Below are positions 1 to 8,374 of a DNA stretch of 64,000 nt, piece by piece. The translations under genes and the position numbers were made by a program. Source of the DNA: Nitrososphaeria archaeon (GTDB lineage Archaea; Thermoproteota; Nitrososphaeria; Conexivisphaerales; DTJL01); contig JARVJU010000001.1 in assembly GCA_029775965.1 (NCBI GenBank), forward strand, positions 79,189 to 143,188, in the 5' to 3' direction. The notes under the pieces were generated by a model. That model was not told where the DNA came from, ran no database searches, and saw only the letters and a program-made list of their open reading frames with translations. The first letter of the stretch is position 1, and every line of letters starts with the position of its first letter.

Positions 1-446
1 AGGGTAGGGATGGTGGCTCCTACGGCGAATAGGCCGCTGAAGCCCTCCCCAAGAGGCTTGTAGGTCTTCTTCCAGATGGCTGGGCTTGTGATATTGGCCA
101 ATTCCACTGCACTCCAAAGCTTGTTGCAAGCTTCGTTGAGCCGTTGGTTTGCCCTGAGGATGCTGTAGATGTTGAGCCATTCTGCTTCAGGCGTGTTGGA
201 AGAAAATTTTTCTTTGGAACCCCCCGCTAGGTCGTTGAGAGGTTTTCTAACTTACTGTCGGATGAATCGTTCGCCTGACCTCAGGAGTTTCTCTTCGACT
301 TCGAGCAGATGTTGTCTTATTTCCTGAGCGCCAGCTGGATACGGTAGAAACTGACTGTGTATGTCGAAACCCCGCCTCAACAAAGATTCACCGTGGTCGT
401 CCCTATCGGGGCTTACACCGCAATTACTTAAATGCATGGTAACCAT
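1..446 (-). pseudogene. Unknown protein, interrupted by an in-frame stop and cut by the window edge
   Basis: On the minus strand a 64-codon reading frame ends in TAA (plus-strand 252-254). The same frame then stays open to the left edge for over 80 codons with ordinary protein-like composition: an acidic, Trp-containing helical stretch, then a Gly-rich stretch. The frame does not change, so the simplest reading is one gene broken by a single nonsense codon, or a gene whose true start lies beyond the stop. I do not recognise the family. It lies on the outer side of the restriction-modification-like genes and may belong to the same accessory island. A sequencing error at the stop is also possible. 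Confidence 0.4.
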
Positions 447-558
447 TAGATCAAACAGCTAGGTTCGCTGTATGCCTTCAGAATCTTAATAAGGGCAAGC
501 TCCATACAGAGCGTGTAAAGGGAACAATTGATATATTCCTGGGCGCGGAGGTTAATAC

Positions 559-1584
559 ATGACGCTAGAAATCTTTGCTGATGACTTGCATGAGGGTCGT
601 TGGTTCGCAAGCCTATCGCCTCGCTTGTCGAACGTCAAGATAAAACCGATTGCAAAAAGAAGAAGCAATCCTCCGTATGTCGAACGTCTTCTTAGGTATG
701 ACAGACCAGACATTATACTCGTGTCTGAAGGGGAACCCAGACTCGTGGTAGAAAAGACAAGGGAGGTCCCCACAGGGCATAATGTTGGTCAAAGATTCGC
801 ACGATTCGCTAACGCAGTCGAAGAGAAAGTCATGGTTGTGTTCTTTCTTCCCTTTAAAGCCATGAAACATGGGTCATATGCTGGGATATGCTATATTCCT
901 GCAAGGCTTTTCTTAGCGCTTGAAAAGATGGAGGAGATACACGGCATCCCTGTCCTTGCTATCAACTGGCCGTGTGATAAAGACGGCGAATTGATAGGGG
1001 ACGGTTCTCAAGATGCTGATATGCGACGGCTTGTCCATGAACTTATTCAAAGTGAATTTGATTACGGAAACGAGGTTATCAAAGAATTACGCCAGACGAT
1101 GAGACGTAGTAGGAATGAGAGAATCAGAGAGCAACCTGACACAGCGGAACCTCCGCCTACTGTCAAATTCATTGATACAGAAGGTTACATAGGACAACTA
1201 AGAGGACAATTTGGAAATGAGATTAATGTGGTTCCTGACAGCTTCCATAGAAGGCCAAGAACATTGATTTACCAGCTGGGTATGACGCCAGCAAAGTGCC
1301 GCAGGGAGGATCCATACACAGGGACGCAGTTCATCTACGATTACATATGGTGCAGAAATGGTCCACATCCTTCTGAGAAGCATACAAACTTGGTTCTTGC
1401 TGTCCCGCTCGTTTCCAAGAGACGTTGGATAGAAGCAAATCCGAACGACCCCACTAGGAAGAGTGCTGTTTACTATGCGACGGCCAACCTCATAATTCTG
1501 AAAGATGGGTTAATTGCGTGCAACACCCTGGTCGGGCCAAGGTCTACCTCAATCCTAGGACTAAATCGATTCATCAAGGGCTAA
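559..1584 (+). CDS. Putative restriction endonuclease-like protein
   Basis: A 341-residue soluble protein with no signal peptide or membrane segment. Near residues 49-80 it has a strand-acid-strand-acid pattern: Asp51 in RPDIILVSEG, then VVEKTREVPTGHN around residues 63-75, followed by an Arg/Phe-rich helix. This resembles the core of PD-(D/E)xK nucleases that read DNA for restriction, but the ExK lysine is not in the classic place, so the assignment is tentative. The C-terminal half is unknown and could bind DNA. The gene ends 4 bases before a second nuclease-like gene, and both converge on two methyltransferases. That context is the main reason for calling it a restriction subunit. It could also be a non-nuclease accessory protein. 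Confidence 0.45.
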   Translation: MTLEIFADDLHEGRWFASLSPRLSNVKIKPIAKRRSNPPYVERLLRYDRPDIILVSEGEPRLVVEKTREVPTGHNVGQRFARFANAVEEKVMVVFFLPFKAMKHGSYAGICYIPARLFLALEKMEEIHGIPVLAINWPCDKDGELIGDGSQDADMRRLVHELIQSEFDYGNEVIKELRQTMRRSRNERIREQPDTAEPPPTVKFIDTEGYIGQLRGQFGNEINVVPDSFHRRPRTLIYQLGMTPAKCRREDPYTGTQFIYDYIWCRNGPHPSEKHTNLVLAVPLVSKRRWIEANPNDPTRKSAVYYATANLIILKDGLIACNTLVGPRSTSILGLNRFIKG

Positions 1585-1588
1585 GAAT

Positions 1589-2095
1589 ATGCTTAACGAG
1601 AATCAGGTCTATCTTGCTTTAAAGCAATGGCTCCACAAAGAAGGTTGGCTGGTAGTTGGCGGTGAGCCTCCTGGCGGCACAAATGACATTCCTGTAGTTG
1701 AAATGAAGAACGCAACTCACACCATGAAAGGCAGTAAGGGTAGCAGAAAGATAGACCTAGTGGCTTTCCGAGACGGCTATTTTCTCCTCATTGAATGTAA
1801 GCCTTCCTTTTCCAAATCCGACGTTGATAAGCTGAATGAAGTCGTTAGCCAAAAGAAATGGCGAGCTGCGTTCGTGAGAGCAGTTACTGAGAAACGCATA
1901 GCCCAACGGCTTCTTTTGACATCAAAAGACCTCGCTCGGTACGTCGACCAGCCGCAACTTCTCATTAAAGCGGTCGGTTTCAGTCAATCCACCAAGAAGG
2001 GGCCAGAGGACTTCATCACCCTGTGCCTTACCAGAGAAAATGTCATTCCATATTTCGGGCGGAAAATCCCAGACGTGATAAGGAAGCTGTTTTGA
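1589..2095 (+). CDS. PD-(D/E)xK nuclease-fold protein, probable restriction subunit
   Basis: A 168-residue protein with a clear PD-(D/E)xK signature: Asp56 in KIDLVAF, then Glu69-Cys-Lys71 in LLIECK, with the usual hydrophobic strands around them. An N-terminal helix (residues 3-20) is typical of small restriction or Holliday-junction-type nucleases of this fold, which cut DNA using two metal ions. It follows the previous nuclease-like gene after 4 bases, so the two are probably co-translated and may form a heterodimer. Its stop lies 8 bases from the stop of a convergent methyltransferase gene. The exact target sequence cannot be read from this. An archaeal Hjc-like resolvase is less likely given the methyltransferase context. 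Confidence 0.6.
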   Translation: MLNENQVYLALKQWLHKEGWLVVGGEPPGGTNDIPVVEMKNATHTMKGSKGSRKIDLVAFRDGYFLLIECKPSFSKSDVDKLNEVVSQKKWRAAFVRAVTEKRIAQRLLLTSKDLARYVDQPQLLIKAVGFSQSTKKGPEDFITLCLTRENVIPYFGRKIPDVIRKLF

Positions 2096-2103
2096 ATCTG
2101 TCA

Positions 2104-3267
2104 TCAACTTTTCCTGAATATAAGGATATGTTCTGCTTTCATCTTTCCCATAGTCATCTTGTATTTACCCCTTGTTATCTGCTTTAGAAATCTGAACCCC
2201 ACGTCCTCCCCTATTTTCCTCATCTCTTCATCTAGGCGCCATATCCTCCCTCGATAAAGAGGGTTACCAATAACAACACAACAATACCTGCCAGATACGA
2301 GGACACGATACATCTCTCTGAATGAAAGAGACATATCCCTGTAGAATCTCTCCACAGTGTCATCTCTGGATCTTTGTCCACCTATAAGAGCTGAATCTAG
2401 CTTATGTGGCTCAAAACCAAGCCACCATAGCGAAAGTTTCTGATATTCAGCGTATGGAACAGCTGCAATGTAAGGTGGGTGTGTGCAAATCATGTCTATG
2501 GACTCATCATTTAGCGCCAATCTCCTTGAGTCACCAACTGCAACCTCGGTCCTAGCGTCGGAAGCCTGTTTCTGAAAATCTGACATCCTCTGAATCATGT
2601 CCTCAACCTTGCTTTTGAATTTCTCAAACACCCTATTCTTGGGAGGGGGGCTCTTCGCTACCATAAGATTGCCGAAGCCGCTTGCTGCATTAGATACACT
2701 ACGCAGGATACTGGAAAAACCGACGAGGAAGAAGTCTCGAAGATCGAGGCTTTGGATACCATCAATGTGCCGCTTGATGGTTAAGAGTTCACGGGTGACG
2801 TTAGGTTGAAACCAAACCTTTATCCTCTCCATGTTAGGCTGAGAATCCTGAGAAGCGTCTAACCGCCTCAATACCTCCTCAGAGTAGAGTGTGATTTTAG
2901 GGATGCCTCTTATCAAACTAATCTCGGCTTCGATTCCTTCGAATAACCGAGAAGTCTCCCTTTGGAGCAAGTGAGGATCTAGTGGCTTACTCTTTACCTT
3001 TGAAATTAGACAGGCGAGAGGATTGATGTCAATACCAATTCCAACTCTTCCGAGGAGTTCGGTTTCCACAAGTGTGGTCCCACTTCCCACAAAGCAATCA
3101 AGAATGGTGTCACCTTCTTGAGAAAACGCCGGAATCAGATTCCTCGGTATCTGCGGGATGTATTTTGAGGAATACGGGTGGAAGTCGTGTGTAAGGTATC
3201 TGGTGTCCTCTTTTTCACATTCCCAATCTAACCTATCTAAGTCCTCAAAAGACAATCGTAAGGTCAT
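2104..3267 (-). CDS. DNA methyltransferase (N4-cytosine/N6-adenine type), motif order I then IV
   Basis: A 387-residue AdoMet-dependent methyltransferase. The AdoMet-binding motif I, DCFVGSGTT, is at residues 57-65, followed by an acidic strand end (GIGIDIN, about 77-82). The catalytic HPPY motif IV is at residues 263-266. This order, I before IV, differs from that of the neighbouring upstream methyltransferase. Amino-methylating DNA enzymes protect host DNA from a partner nuclease. An RNA methyltransferase of the Trm11/THUMP type is an alternative because HPPY and SxPPY both occur there, but no THUMP domain is visible and the neighbours are restriction-like. Its start overlaps the stop of the upstream methyltransferase by 4 bases (ATGA), so translation is coupled. 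Confidence 0.7.
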   Translation of the reverse strand: MTLRLSFEDLDRLDWECEKEDTRYLTHDFHPYSSKYIPQIPRNLIPAFSQEGDTILDCFVGSGTTLVETELLGRVGIGIDINPLACLISKVKSKPLDPHLLQRETSRLFEGIEAEISLIRGIPKITLYSEEVLRRLDASQDSQPNMERIKVWFQPNVTRELLTIKRHIDGIQSLDLRDFFLVGFSSILRSVSNAASGFGNLMVAKSPPPKNRVFEKFKSKVEDMIQRMSDFQKQASDARTEVAVGDSRRLALNDESIDMICTHPPYIAAVPYAEYQKLSLWWLGFEPHKLDSALIGGQRSRDDTVERFYRDMSLSFREMYRVLVSGRYCCVVIGNPLYRGRIWRLDEEMRKIGEDVGFRFLKQITRGKYKMTMGKMKAEHILIFRKS

Positions 3268-4094
3268 ACATTAGGCACCTTAGCTTCCTGAGGAACCTTC
3301 ACATTCATCTCATACGAGTGATGCATACCTAGTTCCTGCTTCCCCCACTCTACTTTTTTCTTGATAAGGGGAAGATACTGGGAGTTAATCTCGTAGAGCA
3401 CGCAATTCCTGTTCAGATCACGAGCAGCTTTCATTGTAGTTCCTGTTCCGCCAAATGGGTCGAGAACTGTTTCGCCTTCAACCGTGTATAGTCTTATGAT
3501 GCGCTTAGGCAGTTCCTCCGGGAAAGGTGCGGGGTGGCCTTTGGTCCTTGAGACAGGCATTTCCCAAACACTCCAGCCAACTTTCTTTATGAAGTCCTCC
3601 GGTAACCTATCTCTTTCGGTCAGGCGCAGTAGCAGTTCACCTGGTTTCTGGAATATGAGGATGTATTCGTGCATGATGTTTGCGTTAAAGTGGCATGGAT
3701 ATGGGAATCTCTTAAGGAACTTTGTAACTCCTCTCTGCCATAATCCTTGTGTTCCTTTCGGCTTGACCCAGATAATTTCTTTCTTGAATATGAATCCGAG
3801 CTTCCTCATGAGATAGACCACATCTGCAGGAATCGACTCCATACCGTCGTTGGATACCGCTGTGCCGACGTTCAGGCACACGAATCTGCCAGGGCGAATT
3901 ACACGTTTCACTTCAACGAGAACATCCCTAATGTTCTGTAGGTACTGGGCGTAAGCGTGGACCATATCAACGCCCTTGTCCCCGTATTCTTTAAGGTTCC
4001 AATAAGGAGGGGAGGTTACGACAAGGTCAACTGACTGGTCTGCCACCTCATCCATATGCCTTGAGTCACCTATGACTAGGAGTTGTCGGGTCAT
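3264..4094 (-). CDS. DNA methyltransferase, TSPPY type, motif order IV then I
   Basis: A 276-residue amino-methyltransferase. The catalytic TSPPY is near the N-terminus (residues 27-31) and the AdoMet-binding LDPFGGTGTT is near residue 215, the beta-class arrangement seen in many N4-cytosine DNA methyltransferases. Between them are a Trp/Lys-rich segment and a candidate target-recognition region. It lies between a winged-helix gene and a second methyltransferase and overlaps each by 4 bases, so the three form one tight operon. Two methyltransferases with opposite motif order suggest that each strand of a non-palindromic site is modified by its own enzyme. That is inference from layout only. 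Confidence 0.8.
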   Translation of the reverse strand: MTRQLLVIGDSRHMDEVADQSVDLVVTSPPYWNLKEYGDKGVDMVHAYAQYLQNIRDVLVEVKRVIRPGRFVCLNVGTAVSNDGMESIPADVVYLMRKLGFIFKKEIIWVKPKGTQGLWQRGVTKFLKRFPYPCHFNANIMHEYILIFQKPGELLLRLTERDRLPEDFIKKVGWSVWEMPVSRTKGHPAPFPEELPKRIIRLYTVEGETVLDPFGGTGTTMKAARDLNRNCVLYEINSQYLPLIKKKVEWGKQELGMHHSYEMNVKVPQEAKVPNV

Positions 4095-4306
4095 CTCATA
4101 CCCTCCGCAAGAGAATAGGTTCTGGCGGATCCTACTTTACGTGACTTGAGAAGTCCTTTGTCCTCTAAAGCCTGCAAGTAGCCCGCAAGATATACTCTAT
4201 TGATTCCTACCTTCCCCGCAAGCTCGCTGACTGACTGTCCTGGCTCCTTACTAAGGGTGTTGGCTATCCGATCCGAAAGCTTGTCCGCCTTACCTCCTTT
4301 CCGCAA
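4091..4306 (-). CDS. Small winged-helix DNA-binding protein, probable regulator of the methyltransferase operon
   Basis: A 71-residue basic protein. A helix-turn-helix is visible (SVSELAGKVGINRVYLAGYL, about residues 24-43), followed by a wing-like KSRKVGSARTYSL. It starts at a TTG codon at 4306. A TATA-like box on the minus strand (4341-4350 region) lies about 40 bases upstream, which leaves a short leader. Its stop overlaps the next gene's start by 4 bases. Small controller proteins often time expression in restriction-modification systems, so this may be the control protein here. It could instead be a specificity or DNA-binding accessory subunit. Confidence 0.6.
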   Translation of the reverse strand: MRKGGKADKLSDRIANTLSKEPGQSVSELAGKVGINRVYLAGYLQALEDKGLLKSRKVGSARTYSLAEGMR

Positions 4307-4340
4307 CGTCTGTTTACCATTCTGTTATCAAATCTGTTGG

Positions 4341-4350
4341 CATATATAAA
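4341..4350 (-). promoter_or_regulatory. TATA-like box for the winged-helix/methyltransferase operon
   Basis: An A/T-rich run with alternating TA (plus-strand reading CATATATAAA) lies 35-44 bases upstream of the TTG start of the winged-helix gene. It fits an archaeal TATA box with transcription starting about 25 bases downstream, near 4315-4320. Confidence 0.45.
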
Positions 4351-4777
4351 GCCTTCGTCTACCAAATTTCTTCCCCCAGCGGAGTGTCATCACGCACTTG
4401 CGCTATCTGATACAGACAAGGACACTATCCCATAAGGCGTGAAAACATCTTTAAACAAAACGTAAAGAGCATAGGTGGACTGATAGACCTTGGAAGAAGG
4501 TAAGGTAGCGGTGATCTACTCTCTTCAAGGGTAAGGATGTCTTCTGCAAATATGTAGGCAGAGGAACGTCAAGAATCAACAAAGTAAACTCCTTTTCTAT
4601 GCATCAGGCGGTCACTCGCAAGTATTAGGCGAAGCAATTATCCAGACAATAGAGTTCCTTACGCCTCAAGAAAGCGTCAAAAAATACGAGAAACGCCTAT
4701 TCATCACCAGTACCTAGGAATGTGGCTAGATAGGAATGTGTCTTTAGTATCTAGCCCATTTTGTTTGATATTGGTTG

Positions 4778-4805
4778 CCTGAAGGGTCTGCGCAGACCCT
4801 TCAGG
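4778..4805. repeat. Perfect 28-base palindrome
   Basis: Bases 4778-4805 read the same on both strands: left arm CCTGAAGGGTCTGC, right arm GCAGACCCTTCAGG, with no spacer. It sits about 75-100 bases before the first recognisable TnpB codons. It could be the end structure of the decayed transposon, a protein-binding operator, or a hairpin terminator. There is no T-run after it on the plus strand. The surrounding 4307-4878 bases hold no intact gene. Short open stretches there are interrupted by stops and may be more transposon debris. Confidence 0.6.
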
Positions 4806-4878
4806 GATGATAAGTCCCTCATTTGTTAGGATGGCGCACATGCAAGGTGCGTCAAAGGAAGCCTTTGAGAAGGCTGCC

Positions 4879-5786
4879 CAAATAACGTGCAGCAAGGTGT
4901 CAATCCCTTGCTCCGATAGGTACAACTCTCTCTACGACAAGAGGGACCTCCATCTCTCAGGCTTGCTACGTCAGAATCTTCATCCATAGACCCATGCTTG
5001 GCAATGTCAAAAGACTAACAGTCAAGCGTGAAGCAGATGAATGGTACGCCATCTTCATCACTGAGAGAGAAGTTCCACATAAGATGCAAATCAAAGAGAT
5101 ACCTCTCGAGAGAGTAAGGAGCGCAGACCTTGGCCTTGAGAAGTTCGCTACTTTCGATGATTCAACATCCATAGCGTATCCAGCTTTCTTAAGATTATCA
5201 GAGAAGAAGATAAGGCACTTACAGCGCTGGTTCAGTCATAAGCACAATGGTTCGAGGCGCAGCCGTGAGCTGGGCAAAAGGCTTGCAAAGCTTCATCTCC
5301 ATGTTAACAGGCAGAGGGAGGACTTCCAGAACAAACTCATTAACAAAATATTCAAAGAGAACGATGCTCTAATTCTGGAGAGATTGAACACCTCTGCAAT
5401 GCTGCATAACCATTCCATTGCTAAATCTATTTCAGACGCTTCCTGGGGTAAGTTCGCAAGAAAGGCAATCTTCAAGGCAGAATCTCTTGGCAAGCAAGTG
5501 ATCTTCTTGGACCCATGGCACTACACAGTTCTGCCACAGATGCCTCCATTGGGTACCGAAGGACCTCTCTGAGAGAGAACATGTCTGCTCTAACTGTAGT
5601 GAACAACTAGCAAGAGACATGAACTCAGCTCTTCTCCTCAAAAGGCTTGGCATCCAAAGCAGCTTGGCCCAGGACGGGGGCTCGTCACCCGCAGAGCGAG
5701 GACCTCTGCCCTCCCTAAGGGGTTTGGTAAGCCCGAGCGCTGAAGCGGGAAGCCATAGGTTAAAACCGGTGGAGGACGTCACGTGA
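4879..5786 (+). pseudogene. tnpB: Decayed TnpB (IS200/IS605-type accessory protein) with at least two frameshifts
   Basis: Three pieces of one TnpB lie in different frames. The first (about 4879-4965) carries DRYNSLYDKRDLHLSG, like the beta-barrel region. The second (about 4970-5530) runs from VRIFIHRPMLGNVKRLTVKR through the RuvC region, with DLGLEKFAT and LILERLNT. The third (about 5532-5786) has the zinc-ribbon pairs CHRC and CSNC, then ARDMNSALLL, which holds the last RuvC Asp. The N-terminal quarter is not recognisable. Intact TnpB is an RNA-guided nuclease of transposons, but this copy cannot make a full protein. It marks past transposon insertion beside the restriction island. Confidence 0.8.
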
Positions 5787-5969
5787 ACCTGATGACTTTC
5801 TCCTGTAGATTCACATATGTTCATAGAAGGCTTCAATACCACTTGTTCATCAATGAAGATGAGCTATGTCTCTACATAGATATATGCAACAAAAACTTCC
5901 AAAAAGTATCAGCAATTCTATTCTTCTTAAAGATCTGCCAATACAACAGCACCGAAAGATTATAACTCC

Positions 5970-7133
5970 ATGTATTTGATCCTTGTTACAGCAGAGGAAG
6001 AATATCAGATCATGCAGAAACAGTCACCACAAAATCATATTTCTATACTGATACCTGTTTTAAGGGGAGCTGAAGGTCTAGATGCAATTCTTTCCAGACT
6101 CATTTCCTATGCTTACCCTTACAAACAGATAATTGTTGCAATAGACTGTCCAGATAATAAATCATTAGTCACTATGAAGAAGTTCAAAGATGATGTTATC
6201 TTTGATGTATCAGAATCAAGAAGAGGAAAGGTAAAAGCATTACAGGCAGCTCTGTCACATGCCACAGGGGAAGTTTATCTTTTTTTAGATTCAGACGTTG
6301 CTTTGCCAGAGTACGATATCCTTGCTAAAGTTGAACATGAAATAAGAGATGTCGAAATGATAGAACCAAAGAAGATTATAGTTCAGAAAAGTTTCATTTC
6401 GAAAATTGTCTACTATGAATACATAGGGATAGGAATATCTGATTCTATAATAAGCAGGAAGATGGGAAGAGCACTAGGAATAAACGGTGCTGCGTTTGCC
6501 ATAAAGAGCTCCGCCTTCATCAGAATGGGTGGTTTCAGAAATGAAGTCTCAGAAGATCTGGATCTTGCGCTTCGAAGCTTTATGTCTGGTGTTTCGTTCA
6601 AATACTGTGATAGCATTGAAATTTATACAGAGGCACCGTCTAACCTGAAAGGTTGGTTGAAGCAAAGAAAGAGATGGGCTTATGGTACAGCGCTCTGGCT
6701 AAAGAAGAACAGAAGCTTACTTTTCCACATTATACGATCAAAGCCTAGTGTTGTACTCCCTTCTCTTCTGATAATATTCCCGTCAATTGTTACAGCGCTT
6801 ATAATGCTGGGTTTCAGAAGGATAGCTCCTTATGAAGCATTAATATTTCTTCTCTTCTCCCTTCCTTCAAGGGCATTCCCTTTGATCGTGGTGCCCTTTC
6901 TCCCTCTGCCTGCAGTATCAATCGCTTTTATATCATTCCTAGCACTATTGGCTGGAGCAGTGCCATACTCTCTTCTTTATTTTCTCTATGCTAAAAAGCT
7001 TGGATTCAGTTTCTCCTTGCTCTGGTTTCTTATCTATTATCTATTTTACTCTCCTCTTTGGCTACTAGTTATGATCTGGGGGATAGCTAAAGTGATTCAA
7101 GGCAAGGAAATAGAAATAGACTGGAGAGCTTAG
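5970..7133 (+). CDS. Membrane glycosyltransferase, family GT2
   Basis: A 387-residue family 2 glycosyltransferase that transfers a nucleotide-activated sugar, probably at the inner face of the cell membrane. A Rossmann-like GT-A domain (about residues 22-240) shows the DSD motif (FLDSDVALP), the catalytic EDLDLALR and QRKRWAYG, the QxxRW box of processive or cellulose-synthase-like members. Four or more hydrophobic segments follow (about 255-375). The first ATG is at 5970. A TATA-like box at about 5957-5966 sits so close to it that the internal ATG at 6012 (MQKQSPQNH) may be the real start. It stands alone between the TnpB relic and a protease gene. The substrate cannot be told. Confidence 0.8.
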   Translation: MYLILVTAEEEYQIMQKQSPQNHISILIPVLRGAEGLDAILSRLISYAYPYKQIIVAIDCPDNKSLVTMKKFKDDVIFDVSESRRGKVKALQAALSHATGEVYLFLDSDVALPEYDILAKVEHEIRDVEMIEPKKIIVQKSFISKIVYYEYIGIGISDSIISRKMGRALGINGAAFAIKSSAFIRMGGFRNEVSEDLDLALRSFMSGVSFKYCDSIEIYTEAPSNLKGWLKQRKRWAYGTALWLKKNRSLLFHIIRSKPSVVLPSLLIIFPSIVTALIMLGFRRIAPYEALIFLLFSLPSRAFPLIVVPFLPLPAVSIAFISFLALLAGAVPYSLLYFLYAKKLGFSFSLLWFLIYYLFYSPLWLLVMIWGIAKVIQGKEIEIDWRA

Positions 7134-7328
7134 CTTGATTAATGAATTGCTTTGCCCTAAAAAAGGTTTCAGAATCAATAACAGAGCTTGCTGAATAGAA
7201 TATATCTTTTGTTTGTACATATGTTCAGGGTTGCTGCTCATTCGTTGCGTAGCCACATAAGAAGACTCCAAGTTAGAATTAGAAAAAAAGAAATAGTTTA
7301 AATTCATCTATGTAGAAGTGCAGGTAAG

Positions 7329-8306
7329 GTGGGTCTTATGGCATACGGACTATGGAGACTAAGGTTGAGTATGCTGGGTACATTAGCGCTTGTCATAGGA
7401 GTATCTTCATTGATAATTTCAGTATTGCTTTCCCTTATTGGAGCTTTTAGTATACTTACAATGCTTTCCATTGTCATTCTTTTCAGCATTGTGCAATGGT
7501 TAATAGCTCCATACATGATAAATTTCATGTACAAGGTTAAGGAGGTACCGTATGAACAGTCTCCAAAGCTGCATACAATGGTAGAAGAGGTGGCAAAAAG
7601 CGCAAATCTACCTAAACCCAAGGTTATGTACTCTCCAATAAAAGTACCAAACGCATTCGCCTATGGCTCTCCTTTAGGCGGAAGCAGGGTTTGCATCACT
7701 CAAGGTTTACTGGACAATCTAAATGAAGATGAGATTAAGGCTGTTCTGGGTCATGAACTGGGACATCTTAAGCACAAAGATGTTCAGATAATGATGTTTG
7801 TATCAGTTCTGCCTACGCTGTTCTACTGGTTGGGTTATTCTATGATGTGGAGTAGCATGTTCTCTGGAGGGAGGAACAGAAACGGAGGAAATTTGGTTCT
7901 GATAGGTCTCCTTTCACTTGCAGTCTACTTCGTGCTTAACCTGCTAGTATTAGCATTTAGCAGACAAAGAGAGCTTTATGCTGACAGGCACGGTGCCGAA
8001 GTCGTTGAGAATGGAGCAAAGAGGCTTTCCATGGCTCTTGCAAAGCTCGATGCTTATGCACATGGCATGAAGAGAATCAATCCATCTTCTGCTAAAGTGT
8101 CAGGCTTCAAGAGTATGCTTATAATGGACCCCGATTCCACTTCAGGTATTAATCCCCGCAACCTCGATGATGATTCTTTGCTTCAGAACATAGCATCAAG
8201 AAAGATCTCTACAGGGGAAAGAATCCTAGGTCTTTTTTCGACACATCCAAACACAGTGACAAGAATAAAGATTCTGCTATCGATTGCTAAAGCTAATGAG
8301 TATTAA
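7329..8306 (+). CDS. htpX: HtpX-like membrane zinc metalloprotease (family M48)
   Basis: A 325-residue M48 peptidase. Two N-terminal membrane helices (about residues 15-65) precede the zinc site HELGH (about 139-143), with the third ligand region ELYADRHGAE further on. A second pair of hydrophobic segments lies between them. HtpX-type proteases degrade misfolded membrane proteins with the active site on the cytoplasmic side. Length matches the family (280-330). The first start is GTG at 7329, with an ATG at 7338 as alternative. An A/T-rich box at about 7285-7300 is suitably placed for a promoter. It is probably a single-gene unit, since the next gene has its own A/T-rich upstream box. Confidence 0.85.
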   Translation: MGLMAYGLWRLRLSMLGTLALVIGVSSLIISVLLSLIGAFSILTMLSIVILFSIVQWLIAPYMINFMYKVKEVPYEQSPKLHTMVEEVAKSANLPKPKVMYSPIKVPNAFAYGSPLGGSRVCITQGLLDNLNEDEIKAVLGHELGHLKHKDVQIMMFVSVLPTLFYWLGYSMMWSSMFSGGRNRNGGNLVLIGLLSLAVYFVLNLLVLAFSRQRELYADRHGAEVVENGAKRLSMALAKLDAYAHGMKRINPSSAKVSGFKSMLIMDPDSTSGINPRNLDDDSLLQNIASRKISTGERILGLFSTHPNTVTRIKILLSIAKANEY

Positions 8307-8374
8307 TTTTTTTACAGCCATAAGATTTTAATAATCACCCCATTTGGCGATTTTTACCAGGAATATGATGTGTT

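Noticed and set aside
2104..3267. Possible RNA methyltransferase (Trm11-like)
   Set aside because: No THUMP domain is visible and the gene is coupled to a DNA methyltransferase facing nuclease-like genes.
5783..5965. 60-codon plus-strand open frame after the TnpB relic
   Set aside because: No protein-like pattern, no family motif and it overlaps the end of the TnpB relic in another frame.
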